Shown: positions 19,104-26,560, counted from the stretch's first letter. The stretch is DNA of 64,000 bases from Bacillus dicomae (GCF_006494425.1 NZ_VHIV01000005.1:62001-126000), one strand, 5' to 3'. A program made the numbers and translations. The notes: generated by a model not told the origin, from the letters alone.

Positions 19104-19230
19104 AGTTAATCCTCCTAAAATCATTAATAGCTATATATTACCAAAAAAATAGATAATTGGATATTAAATGCTTGTGATTTTTAGTAGAATATAATTATTT
19201 TATGTCAACTAATTGTTTCGTTATCTATAA

Positions 19231-19260
19231 AATAGAAAAACCACCCAAACGAGGGTGGTT
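19231..19260 (-). terminator. Terminator of hisS
   Basis: On the minus strand AACCACCC / GGGTGGTT followed by TTTCTATTTT. Confidence 0.85.
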
Positions 19261-19264
19261 CGTA

Positions 19265-20542
19265 TTATAAATAACTACTTAAAGAAGAAAGGGGAACCTT
19301 CACTTCACTACCTTCCTTCATATTCCGAAGCACAACAGTGTTTGTACTAAGTTCTTCTTCCCCAATAATAAGCACATAAGGGATATTCTCTTTATTGGCA
19401 TAATTAAGTGAGCGTTTTAATTTGCGTCCTGCTAGTTCAAGTTCGACTTTTAAGGAAGTAGTAGAACGCAATTGCTGGGCAATTTGTAAGCATTGTAATT
19501 CTGTCCCAAGTGGAATGATAAATACATCCGCTGTAGATGATATTGTTTCTTTCTGTGATAGTGCTGTATAAATAACGTCTAAACCGAATGAAATACCGAC
19601 TGTTGGATAGTTCATGTTATCACCACGGAATGCTCCGATAATGTTATCGTAACGACCGCCGCTACCGATGCTAGATGTAATCGATCCATCTTTTAAAAAG
19701 ATTTCATATACGGTACCTGTATACATTGTGAGTCCGCGTGCTAAAAACGGATTGAATATAGCATTTTCATTTATTCCAAGAGCGATTAAATATTGCTGTA
19801 ATTGTTGTAATTCGTCTACTCCATTGGCAACGAGTGGATTATTGAAAGCATCTTTAAAGTCAGCAATCGTAAGCTGTAGACAAGATAATACGGTATTACA
19901 GATTGTATCGGCCATTTCTACAGTAACTCCGCGTTCTAATACATCTTTTCGTACACCATCAATCCCAATTTTTTCGATTTTGTCTAATGATAAAATGACG
20001 TCACTCGTTAGTTCAGTAGGGATGTTAATAGCTTGAAGAATACCGTTTAATAATTTTCGGTTATTATATTGAATCGTTACTTCTAAGTTTAACGTTCGAA
20101 ACAGCTCAAACGCCATGCTCATAAGTTCAGCTTCTGCCATGACCGACTCAACACCGACTATATCAACGTCACATTGAATGAACTCACGAAATCTCCCTTG
20201 TTTAATTGGCCCATCTCGAAATACTTTCCCAATTTCATAACGTTTAAAAGGAAGGCGGATGTTCGGATTCATCGCTACGACTTTTGCGAATGGAATTGTT
20301 AAATCATATCGTAAGGCAAGGTCGCGTTTTCCTTGATCCCTAAGCGTATATATTTCTTTTAAAATTTCATCACCACCGCCGTACTTGTAAGACATAAGCT
20401 CATACATATTTAACGTTGGTGTTTCTAACGGTTTACATCCGTATCGTTCGAACGTGTCTTCACAAGCTCTTTTAATTTTATTTCGCAATACTTGTTCCTC
20501 TGGTAAATAGTCTTTCGTTCCTTTTACATTTTTCATTTCCAT
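19265..20542 (-). CDS. hisS: Histidyl-tRNA synthetase, variant paralogue type
   Basis: Charges tRNA-His in the cytoplasm. The 425-residue protein has class II motif 2 (FREFIQCDVDIVG), the glycine-rich strand SIGSGGRYDNIIG of motif 3 and a C-terminal anticodon-binding domain (about 330-425). The histidine-binding motif usually written RGLDYYTG reads RGLTMYTG here, a notable change. It stands alone, not next to aspS as the main Bacillus hisS does, which suggests a second copy. ATG at 20542 follows AAGGAG; a GTG 9 bases upstream touches the site. It is preceded by a His-codon leader and terminator. Confidence 0.9.
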   Translation of the reverse strand: MEMKNVKGTKDYLPEEQVLRNKIKRACEDTFERYGCKPLETPTLNMYELMSYKYGGGDEILKEIYTLRDQGKRDLALRYDLTIPFAKVVAMNPNIRLPFKRYEIGKVFRDGPIKQGRFREFIQCDVDIVGVESVMAEAELMSMAFELFRTLNLEVTIQYNNRKLLNGILQAINIPTELTSDVILSLDKIEKIGIDGVRKDVLERGVTVEMADTICNTVLSCLQLTIADFKDAFNNPLVANGVDELQQLQQYLIALGINENAIFNPFLARGLTMYTGTVYEIFLKDGSITSSIGSGGRYDNIIGAFRGDNMNYPTVGISFGLDVIYTALSQKETISSTADVFIIPLGTELQCLQIAQQLRSTTSLKVELELAGRKLKRSLNYANKENIPYVLIIGEEELSTNTVVLRNMKEGSEVKVPLSSLSSYL

Positions 20543-20562
20543 TGTAATCACTCCTTTTTAAA

Positions 20563-20604
20563 TTAAAAAAAGCTATGCGGGTATAAAAATACCCACATAG
20601 CTTT
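20563..20604 (-). terminator. Attenuator terminator in the hisS leader
   Basis: On the minus strand AAAGCTATGTGGGTA / TACCCGCATAGCTTT is followed by TTTTTTTAATT, only 20 bases before the hisS start. It must be read through for hisS expression. Confidence 0.9.
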
Positions 20605-20663
20605 ATGAACGCTTCGTGGGTCAACAGGAAAAGCCCTGTACCCACGAAGAAAAATTTTTCTTC
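20590..20663 (-). promoter_or_regulatory. Alternative pairing elements of the hisS attenuator
   Basis: In transcript order, arm 1 (GAAGAAAAA, 20663-20655) can pair with arm 2 (TTTTTCTTCGTGGGT, 20654-20640). Arm 2 can instead pair with arm 3 (ACCCACGAAG, 20621-20612). Arm 3 can pair through ACCCAC with GTGGGT in arm 4, the 5' side of the terminator (20604-20590). These are the mutually exclusive pairings of a classical amino-acid attenuator. Confidence 0.8.
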
Positions 20664-20675
20664 GGATACACGGCG

Positions 20676-20720
20676 TTACGTATGATGATGAAGTTGGAAA
20701 GAAGTATTAAAATTTTGCAT
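20676..20720 (-). CDS. Histidine leader peptide of the hisS attenuator
   Basis: A 14-codon frame encoding MQNFNTSFQLHHHT, with three consecutive His codons (CAT CAT CAT) just before the end. It has its own ribosome site AAGGAGAG at 20735-20728, 7 bases before the ATG. It lies between a good promoter and the alternative hairpins. Stalling at the His codons would be the signal for histidyl-tRNA shortage. Confidence 0.85.
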   Translation of the reverse strand: MQNFNTSFQLHHHT

Positions 20721-20753
20721 TAGAAATCTCTCCTTAACAATAAGTTTTTCCAA

Positions 20754-20782
20754 ATTATATCAGATGATTTTTGAAATATCAA
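20754..20782 (-). promoter_or_regulatory. Promoter of the hisS leader transcript
   Basis: On the minus strand TTGATA (20782-20777) and TATAAT (20759-20754) are separated by exactly 17 bases. Transcription would begin near 20747, about 27 bases before the leader ATG. Confidence 0.8.
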
Positions 20783-20887
20783 TATTTTCAGTTTTGAAAA
20801 ATACGTGAAGTTATGTAGGAGAAATGGAAAAGGGTGTATAATAAAAGAAAATTTAATGTTATGAAATAATTTTTTAAGGAGAAACCC

Positions 20888-21364
20888 ATGAAAAAAGATA
20901 AAACAAATGCGATGCGAATATTAGATAAAGAAAAAATCGAATATTCGATGATGTCATATGATCCAGACGATGGGAAAATTGATGGCGTATCAGTAGCCGA
21001 GAAAATTGGACGAGAAGTGAGAGAAGTATATAAAACGTTAATTGCTCAAGGAAGTAGTAAAAATTATCATGTGTTTATTATTCCGGTAGATGAGGAATTA
21101 AATTTAAAAGCTGCCGCAAAAGCAGTAAGTGAAAAGAAAATTGAAATGATTCCTGTTAAAGATATTACGAAAGTTTCAGGATATATTCGCGGCGGTTGTT
21201 CACCAGTTGGAATGAAAAAGTTATTTTCTACATGTATTGATGAAAGCGCCCAATCACTTGAAACGATTATTGTAAGCGGCGGGAAAATAGGTATACAAAT
21301 TGAACTTCAAGTGGATGACTTAGCGAAAGTGACGAGAGCGCAGTTTGGTGAGATAACGAAGTAA
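20888..21364 (+). CDS. ybaK: Cys-tRNA(Pro)/Cys-tRNA(Cys) deacylase, YbaK/EbsC family
   Basis: Hydrolyses mischarged Cys-tRNA(Pro). The 158-residue protein shows the YbaK/EbsC fold: AMRILDKEKIEYSMMSY at the start, the catalytic-lysine segment VYKTLIAQG, and the late signature GYIRGGCSPVGMKK. Length is normal. ATG follows AAGGAGAAACCC. It is divergent from the hisS leader; both act on tRNA, but no shared operon exists. Confidence 0.92.
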   Translation: MKKDKTNAMRILDKEKIEYSMMSYDPDDGKIDGVSVAEKIGREVREVYKTLIAQGSSKNYHVFIIPVDEELNLKAAAKAVSEKKIEMIPVKDITKVSGYIRGGCSPVGMKKLFSTCIDESAQSLETIIVSGGKIGIQIELQVDDLAKVTRAQFGEITK

Positions 21365-21390
21365 ATATACATAGGGAGAGAAGTTCTAGT

Positions 21391-21547
21391 TTTATCCCGC
21401 TTTAATGGGCAGTAAGACCCCCACCTCAAAATTCAGCGCAAGCAAAGAAGTTAGGTGGGGGATCAACTGCCCATAAAAGTCCGATTGGTTCAACTAATAA
21501 TCAGTGGGGGATGAAGAAAACCCCCACTGATTAAAGTTTCACTTTAT
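21391..21547 (+). repeat. bcr1 repeat element, copy 2
   Basis: A full 157-bp unit from TTTATCCCGC to AGTTTCACTTTAT. It begins 26 bp after the deacylase stop codon. Confidence 0.92.
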
Positions 21548-21993
21548 TAGATTTAGATAAAGATTTATAGGATAGTTAGTCCATTATGAGGGCGGATTAT
21601 CCTTTTTTATTTACAAATTGGATAAAGATTGAATGTATAGTTTGATATAGGCATGTGATCTGAATTGTTTGTTTGGCTTTGGGAGAAGGTAAATCCTCGA
21701 TGTAAGAACTTGAAATAAACAAGCAGAGTTTATTCTTAAAGATAGACAAAGAACCGGAGAGTGTTTTAATAAGAGGTCAAGAAATATCCATAAGAAAGCA
21801 CAGGTTGGGGGATGCCAGTATTTTTGAAAAAACACGCTAAGAGTATGCAAGATTTTATACAGTTTTTTGGCTAATCCAGTAACAAACAAGAACACTAAAA
21901 CCGCGTTAGGATAGGAATGTATAAAAAATGTCTAGATTCATAGAACTAAAAAAGAAGTTTCACTTGTGAGAGCAGGGTTCTCCTTTTTCATTG

Positions 21994-22041
21994 CTACTGA
22001 TAATGAGACGTTATGTTAACTAATTTTGAATATCGTATACA
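21994..22041. repeat. 48-bp direct repeat, left copy
   Basis: It begins CTACTGATAATGAGACGTTA and matches 22712-22759 at about 42 of 48 positions. The two copies flank the gene at 22207-22584. Confidence 0.75.
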
Positions 22042-22045
22042 GACT

Positions 22046-22094
22046 AAAAACAGAGAAAACTTCCTGTTGTGTAGGGTATTTTCTCTGTTTTTTT
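22046..22094 (+). terminator. Terminator-like hairpin without an obvious upstream gene
   Basis: Stem AAAAACAGAGAAAA / TTTTCTCTGTTTTT followed by further T residues. Confidence 0.75.
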
Positions 22095-22206
22095 GATGAT
22101 AGTTGTTAACTGATGTCTCACATTTCAAAAAAACAACTTTTTTGTTTGCTTGTCCACACCATTTCACCTCTTTGTGAATTTTATAGTATTAAAGGAGGTG
22201 AAAAGA

Positions 22207-22584
22207 ATGAATGAAGATATTATTTCAATTGGAGCAAATTGTATAGTGAGAATTAGAAACAGATTCTTTCTTCTAGTAGAAATTGAAGTGGAAGTTGGAA
22301 ATGTAGCCATAGAGGAATTTGTTTTTATTCGAATATCTGAGCAAGAAGCTAGAACATTGTTAGCAGGGGGTATTCAACGTTGTACTATTTCCAATTGTAT
22401 TCCTAGGTCTCATGATGATTTAGAAGTAGAATTCATTTGTGTTTTAATCGTAGGTGGGGAAGCATTTGCGGTCTTTGATGTAGAAGACGATGTTGATGAA
22501 GCTGTACTTGTTCCAATTTCATTAAGAGAAGCCGAGCGTTTAATCTGTAGAGGAGCAAGACGATGTACAGTTATTAATAGATAA
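22207..22584 (+). CDS. Small protein with two internally repeated halves, function unknown
   Basis: A 125-residue, acidic, beta-rich protein. The segment SEQEARTLLAGGIQRCTISN in the first half matches LREAERLICRGARRCTVINR in the second, so the protein is a tandem duplication. Each half has a conserved Cys in RCT(I/V). No signal peptide and no known family. ATG at 22207 follows AAAGGAGGTGAAAAGA, an excellent ribosome site, so the gene is very likely real. Spore association is possible but unsupported. Confidence 0.72.
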   Translation: MNEDIISIGANCIVRIRNRFFLLVEIEVEVGNVAIEEFVFIRISEQEARTLLAGGIQRCTISNCIPRSHDDLEVEFICVLIVGGEAFAVFDVEDDVDEAVLVPISLREAERLICRGARRCTVINR

Positions 22585-22655
22585 GAGTAAGCCTTTTGGG
22601 TACTAAAGAGGTTTCATTTTGTGTGGCTTCTTGTAAGAATGATTATGTAAATATG

Positions 22656-22692
22656 AATATCCTCCAGAGTACTTAACTGGAGGATATTTTTT
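22656..22692 (+). terminator. Terminator of the duplicated-domain gene
   Basis: Stem AATATCCTCCAG / CTGGAGGATATT followed by TTTT. Confidence 0.85.
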
Positions 22693-22711
22693 AGACTTCT
22701 AGATGTATTAA

Positions 22712-22759
22712 CTACTGATAATGAGACGTTATATTAATTAGGTTTGGATATTGTATACA
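22712..22759. repeat. 48-bp direct repeat, right copy
   Basis: Partner of 21994-22041. A shorter related string, CTACTGATA followed by TGTTATAATG, occurs at about 22847-22870, in the promoter of the hydrolase leader. Confidence 0.75.
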
Positions 22760-22863
22760 TCGTCTTTTCTTCAACTAAGAGTGCAGATTCATACAGTAAA
22801 AATTACTTTTTTAACTATAAAATAAGAAGAAATGAACCTATATTACTACTGATAGAGCTATGT

Positions 22864-22900
22864 TATAATGAAAATAAGGGTTTACCCTTATTTTCATTAT
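22864..22900 (+). promoter_or_regulatory. Extended -10 promoter overlapped by a perfect palindrome
   Basis: TGTTATAAT is an ideal extended -10 element (TATAAT at 22864-22869). From 22865 to 22900 runs a perfect palindrome of 17-bp arms (ATAATGAAAATAAGGGT and its complement) with a TT centre. It covers the -10 and the start point, so it may be a repressor operator or a 5' stem in the RNA. Confidence 0.65.
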
Positions 22901-22917
22901 ATAGGAGAGTGTTTAAC

Positions 22918-22947
22918 ATGATTATCAAGTTCATTCGTTTACGTTAA
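22918..22947 (+). CDS. Nine-residue leader peptide with an Arg-Leu-Arg ending
   Basis: It encodes MIIKFIRLR and stops, with AGGAGAG 8 bases before the ATG. RLR is the +X+ motif at which macrolide-bound ribosomes arrest, as in the ErmD leader. It precedes a hydrolase resembling macrolide/anthracycline esterases by about 105 bases, with a candidate terminator in between. Function is inferred. Confidence 0.65.
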   Translation: MIIKFIRLR

Positions 22948-22953
22948 TTTTAA

Positions 22954-23018
22954 ACACAATTGGTTATGCCCGACTATTTTTTTCAAAATGTGTGGGTTTA
23001 TTTGGTTGTGTCTTTTTT
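22954..23018 (+). terminator. Candidate conditional terminator in the hydrolase leader
   Basis: ACACAA (22954-22959) can pair with TTGTGT (23006-23011), which is followed by CTTTTTT. ACACA can alternatively pair with TGTGT at 22989-22993, which has no T tract. A ribosome stalled on codon 8 of the leader would cover ACACAA and prevent the terminator stem. The stem is short and needs folding analysis. Confidence 0.45.
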
Positions 23019-23052
23019 ATTAACTAAATACGAATGAAATGAGGAGTTAATC

Positions 23053-23907
23053 ATGACTGAAAAGATTGTTAAAATTAATAAAATTGATATATGTACAGAG
23101 AGCTTTGGCAATTCAGCAGATCCAGCAGTCTTACTAATTATGGGAGCCATGTGTTCAATGGTTTATTGGGATGAGGAATTTTGTCAACAATTAGCTGATA
23201 CGGGCCGATATGTTATTCGTTATGATAATAGAGATGTCGGACGGTCAACTACTTATGAACCGGGGAGTTCCCACTATACTGTGGTAGATATGGCTGATGA
23301 TGCGATTGGGGTACTCGATGCATATCATATTGACGAAGCACATATTGTTGGAATGTCATTGGGTGGAATGATTGCTCAAATTGTAGCCTTAAGGAACCCT
23401 GAGAGAGTTATAAGTATAACTTTGATTGCATCAGGTATTTTTGGTTCTGAAGATAACGACCGAAATTTGCCTCCGATCGATGAAAAGATACTCGCTTACC
23501 ATACTAATGCGGCCAAACTAAATTGGTCGGATGAAGAATCTGTTGCAAATTACTTGGTTGCAGGATCAGCATTACTTTGTGGTTCAAAGCATAAATTCGA
23601 TAAGAAGAGGGCTTATAAGCAGGTAGAAAACGAAATAAAACGGGCAAATAATCTCCTCAGTATGTTTAATCATTCCCTTCTTAAAGGTGAGGATTCTTAT
23701 GAGGGGAGATTAAAAGAAATCAATATACCTACTTTGGTTATCCATGGTACAGAAGATACAGTGCTTTCATACGAGCATGGTCTTGCTCTTGTTAATGAAA
23801 TTCCGCATGCTGTGTTACTACCCTTAGAAGGATCGGGTCACGAGATTCACTGTGACGATTGGAATCATATAATCAACGCTATTTTGAATCATACTTCAGT
23901 CCTGTAA
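23053..23907 (+). CDS. Alpha/beta hydrolase of the RdmC/EstT-like esterase type
   Basis: A 284-residue cytoplasmic hydrolase. It has the pattern of aclacinomycin methylesterase RdmC and macrolide esterases: DPAVLLIMGAMCSMVYWDEE, the RYDNRDVGRSTTY block, nucleophile Ser102 in GMSLGG, a late acid in HGTEDTVL and His in GSGHEIH. The whole triad is present. ATG at 23053 follows GAGGAGTTAATC. The leader peptide and terminator in front suggest drug-induced expression, which would fit an antibiotic-inactivating esterase. An unrelated esterase substrate remains possible. Confidence 0.8.
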   Translation: MTEKIVKINKIDICTESFGNSADPAVLLIMGAMCSMVYWDEEFCQQLADTGRYVIRYDNRDVGRSTTYEPGSSHYTVVDMADDAIGVLDAYHIDEAHIVGMSLGGMIAQIVALRNPERVISITLIASGIFGSEDNDRNLPPIDEKILAYHTNAAKLNWSDEESVANYLVAGSALLCGSKHKFDKKRAYKQVENEIKRANNLLSMFNHSLLKGEDSYEGRLKEINIPTLVIHGTEDTVLSYEHGLALVNEIPHAVLLPLEGSGHEIHCDDWNHIINAILNHTSVL

Positions 23908-23943
23908 TCATTATAGAAATCGTATAAAACAAAAAATATTTGG

Positions 23944-23979
23944 AAAAAGGGTTACAATCGAATCTGTAACCCTTTTTTT
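23944..23979 (+). terminator. Terminator of the esterase-like gene
   Basis: Stem AAAAAGGGTTACA / TGTAACCCTTTTTTT. Confidence 0.92.
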
Positions 23980-24325
23980 CTATTAAAAATCAATTTTAGA
24001 ACTGTTACTCATTTAAAGAATAGTAATACGCTTAGTTATTGGTGTTTACTTCCAATAACGATAATTATGTAAATAAACTGTTCACTGGATTCCCATAGAA
24101 AACTGTGGTGAGATAAAATTTTTGATTTTACAGCACTTCAAAACCTCAGCTAGATGGCTATGTATCCGTATCCCACAATAAAAAGGCAGGAACATATCAC
24201 AAATATGTTCCTGCCTTTAATTTTAGAGAGATGTTTCCTAACAGTTGATTTTGTTAACGAAAGTCGACTTCAAATCCATATTTTGTGTGAAATAAAAGCA
24301 TATAATAAAAGTATGAGGTGATGAT
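23980..24325. other. Intergenic interval with two orphan hairpins
   Basis: About 345 bp with no supported gene. GTTATTGG / CCAATAAC forms a hairpin at 24035-24059, and a strong terminator-like hairpin lies at 24182-24218. Between them is unassigned sequence, which may be the 3' end of a lost gene. Confidence 0.5.
24182..24218 (+). terminator. Orphan terminator
   Basis: Stem AAAGGCAGGAACATAT / ATATGTTCCTGCCTTT, with no intact gene between it and the previous terminator. Confidence 0.75.
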
Positions 24326-25450
24326 GTGAAGGAGATAAATATTCATAAAATAATTGCGGATAAGAGAAAAGAAAAGGGAATTACACAGGAGGAGTTAGCG
24401 GCGTATATCGGTATTACGAAGGCGTCTGTTTCTAAGTGGGAGACAGGGCAGAGTTATCCGGATATTACATTTTTACCACTGTTAGCATCGTACTTTAACA
24501 TAAGTATTGATGAACTGATTAACTATACCCCACAAATGGAGCAGGAAGATATTAAAAATTTATATCATAGACTAGCGGAAGCTTTTAGTGAAGAACCGTT
24601 TGATGAAGTAATAAAGGAGTGCAGAGAAATAATTAAAAAATATTATTCTTGTTTTCCATTATTACTTCAAATGGGACTACTATTTATTAATCACCATATG
24701 TTAACAGAGGATACGGATAAAAGAACTGAAATGTTAGAAGAGGCAATGTCTCTTTTTAGCAGGGTGCAGGAAGAAAGTGATGATGTTTCTCTTGTGAAAG
24801 AGGCGGTATCGTTTCAAGCAACTTGCAACCTTATACTCAATAAACCAAATGAGGTGCTTCAATTACTTGGCGAAACGATACGTCCTAACGTCCCAGCGGA
24901 AGATCTAATCGCACAGGCGTATCAAATGCTTGGAAATACTGAAAAAGCGAATGAAATAATGCAAATTAGTATGTATCAACATTTAATACAACTCGTTGCG
25001 ACAATACCGAATTATGTAGTAGTAAATGCCTCAAGCGTTGAAAAAGTAGAGGTAAGTTTAAATAGAGCTTTCATGTTAATAGATATATATGAAATAGAAA
25101 CATTACATCCTAATATGACTTTAAAAGTATACTATGCTGCTGCACAAGTATATTGTATGCAAGGGAATTTTGAAAGAGCATTAGAAATGTTACGGAAATA
25201 TGTAGCAGTTTGTGCAGCTAGTTTCACAGTAAATAGTTTACATTTACACGGCGATTCCTATTTTGATGCGATTGATGGATGGTTTGCGGAGTTTCCCCTT
25301 GGTGCTAAAACAGTTAGAAATGAGGAGATTATAAAGCGAAGTATGCTACAAAGTATTGCAGAGAATCCAGTTTTCGCATCGATGAAAGATGTAAGAGAGT
25401 ACAAAAATATAATAGCGAGTTTGAAATTTAAATTGGATATAACAGAATAG
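24326..25450 (+). CDS. XRE-family regulator with helical-repeat C-terminal domain
   Basis: A 374-residue protein. Residues 8-65 form a helix-turn-helix (ITQEELAAYIGITKASVSKW). The remaining 300 residues are all alpha, built of TPR-like hairpins (for example VYYAAAQVYCMQGNFERALEMLRKYV). Such XRE-TPR proteins in Bacillus often sense peptides or partner proteins, but no signalling peptide is visible here. GTG start at 24326 follows GAGGTGATGAT. A hydrolase gene follows after 16 bp and is probably cotranscribed. Confidence 0.82.
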   Translation: MKEINIHKIIADKRKEKGITQEELAAYIGITKASVSKWETGQSYPDITFLPLLASYFNISIDELINYTPQMEQEDIKNLYHRLAEAFSEEPFDEVIKECREIIKKYYSCFPLLLQMGLLFINHHMLTEDTDKRTEMLEEAMSLFSRVQEESDDVSLVKEAVSFQATCNLILNKPNEVLQLLGETIRPNVPAEDLIAQAYQMLGNTEKANEIMQISMYQHLIQLVATIPNYVVVNASSVEKVEVSLNRAFMLIDIYEIETLHPNMTLKVYYAAAQVYCMQGNFERALEMLRKYVAVCAASFTVNSLHLHGDSYFDAIDGWFAEFPLGAKTVRNEEIIKRSMLQSIAENPVFASMKDVREYKNIIASLKFKLDITE

Positions 25451-25466
25451 AAGGAGGACAAATATA

Positions 25467-26492
25467 ATGACTTTTGACGAATATGAAGTAGCGATCAAAA
25501 GTGAATTAACGCTGCAAGGTACGATTACAAAGCCAAAAGCTGACGGGAAGTATGCGGCTGTTGTCATTATCGCTGGATCTGGAGAGATTGATCGTGATGG
25601 AACGATTGTACCGCTAAAGCTTGAGTCGAACATATATAAGGATTTAGCGCATGTATTGGCGAGACTTGGGGTAGTGACGCTCCGCTTTGATAAGCGCGGA
25701 GTAGGAAAGAGTGACGGAGATATCATGAAGACTGGAATGTGGGATTTAGTTAGTGATATAGAGTCTACGATTACGTATTTAAAAGAACAACCATTTGTTG
25801 ATCCAGAAAATATCATTTTAGTTGGTCATAGTGAAGGTTGTATGTTGGCAACTGTAGTAAACGCAAGAACACCAGTTAATGGGCTTATCCTTCTTACAGG
25901 AGCTGCAGAATCATTAGAAGAGGCTACGAAAAGACAAAGAGAAATTGCATATAAAGAACTAAAAGAGCAGAAAGGAATAAAAGGAAAACTAATGCGTCTT
26001 CTCAAGGTGGAGAAACGTGGAGAGAAGCAGATGGAAAAAATAAAAGAGAAAATGATGAACACAGAAAAAGATACGATTAAAGTTGGTTTTAAACCGATGA
26101 ACGCAAAGTGGTTTAGAGAGCATTTTCAGCATGATATTTATAAAGATTTACAGCAAGTAACATGTCCAGTACTAGCTATTGCTGGTGATAAAGATATTCA
26201 GGCTGATCCTGAAAGAGCGAAGCGGATCGGTGATTATGTGAAGGGTGATTCTGAAGTATATGTAGTACAAAATATGGATCATAGTTTGAAAAGTTTTGAA
26301 GGTGAGTTTAAAGCATTAGAGTTTAAAAAGAATTATGAAGAAGGAGCAGGAAAGCCACTACATCCAGAGTTGGAAGAAATAATTGTGAATTGGATGGAAA
26401 CACATTTTATCTCGCAACATGCGGGCAGTAAGATTCCCAGCTCAATATTAGGCGAAAGTGAGGAAGTCGGAAGGGAGAGTAATTGTCTGTAA
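25467..26492 (+). CDS. Alpha/beta hydrolase with a bcr1-derived C-terminus
   Basis: A 341-residue serine hydrolase. Features are VVIIAGSGEIDRDG (oxyanion region), LRFDKRGVGKSDGD, nucleophile in VGHSEGCM, acid in AGDKDIQADP, and His in NMDHSLKSF. The domain ends near ELEEIIVNWMETH. From codon 314 the frame continues into a degenerate bcr1 element, so the last 28 residues (FISQHAGSK onwards) are repeat-encoded. ATG follows AAGGAGGACAAATATA. It is the second gene after the XRE-TPR regulator. Substrate unknown. Confidence 0.85.
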   Translation: MTFDEYEVAIKSELTLQGTITKPKADGKYAAVVIIAGSGEIDRDGTIVPLKLESNIYKDLAHVLARLGVVTLRFDKRGVGKSDGDIMKTGMWDLVSDIESTITYLKEQPFVDPENIILVGHSEGCMLATVVNARTPVNGLILLTGAAESLEEATKRQREIAYKELKEQKGIKGKLMRLLKVEKRGEKQMEKIKEKMMNTEKDTIKVGFKPMNAKWFREHFQHDIYKDLQQVTCPVLAIAGDKDIQADPERAKRIGDYVKGDSEVYVVQNMDHSLKSFEGEFKALEFKKNYEEGAGKPLHPELEEIIVNWMETHFISQHAGSKIPSSILGESEEVGRESNCL

Positions 26493-26507
26493 AAAAACGG
26501 TTGTTGT
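26406..26507 (+). repeat. Degenerate bcr1 5' part, overlapping a coding region
   Basis: TTTATCTCGC, GCGGGCAGTAAGATTCCCA and AGTAATTGTCTGTAAAA align with bcr1 landmarks TTTATCCCGC, GGGCAGTAAGACCCCCA and ATTAACTGCCCGTAAAA. The 3' part is missing. The first 87 bp code for the end of the hydrolase. Confidence 0.8.
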
Positions 26508-26560
26508 AGGTTGATTTAGTTTAGTATATGAATTTATTTTTTTGCGAATTCATTCATTAT

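Larger units (their letters stand above)
21548..22206. other. Gene-poor interval
   Basis: About 660 bp without a convincing gene. It holds a weak GGATA/TATCC hairpin followed by TTTTTT near 21571-21608, one copy of a 48-bp direct repeat (21994-22041) and a strong terminator-like hairpin. Open frames on either strand here lack ribosome sites and recognisable domains. It may contain decayed genes. Confidence 0.5.

Noticed and set aside
20563-20750. T-box riboswitch as an explanation for the hisS leader.
   Set aside because: No T-box sequence (AGGGTGGNACCGCG) is present, the leader is short, and a separate translated His-codon ORF exists.
21611-21895. A 94-codon minus-strand frame in the gene-poor interval.
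   Set aside because: No ribosome site, hydrophobic and Cys/Leu-rich composition typical of a chance frame, no domain.
21571-22095. A decayed insertion sequence in the gap after the deacylase gene.
   Set aside because: No terminal inverted repeats, target duplication or transposase motif could be recognised.
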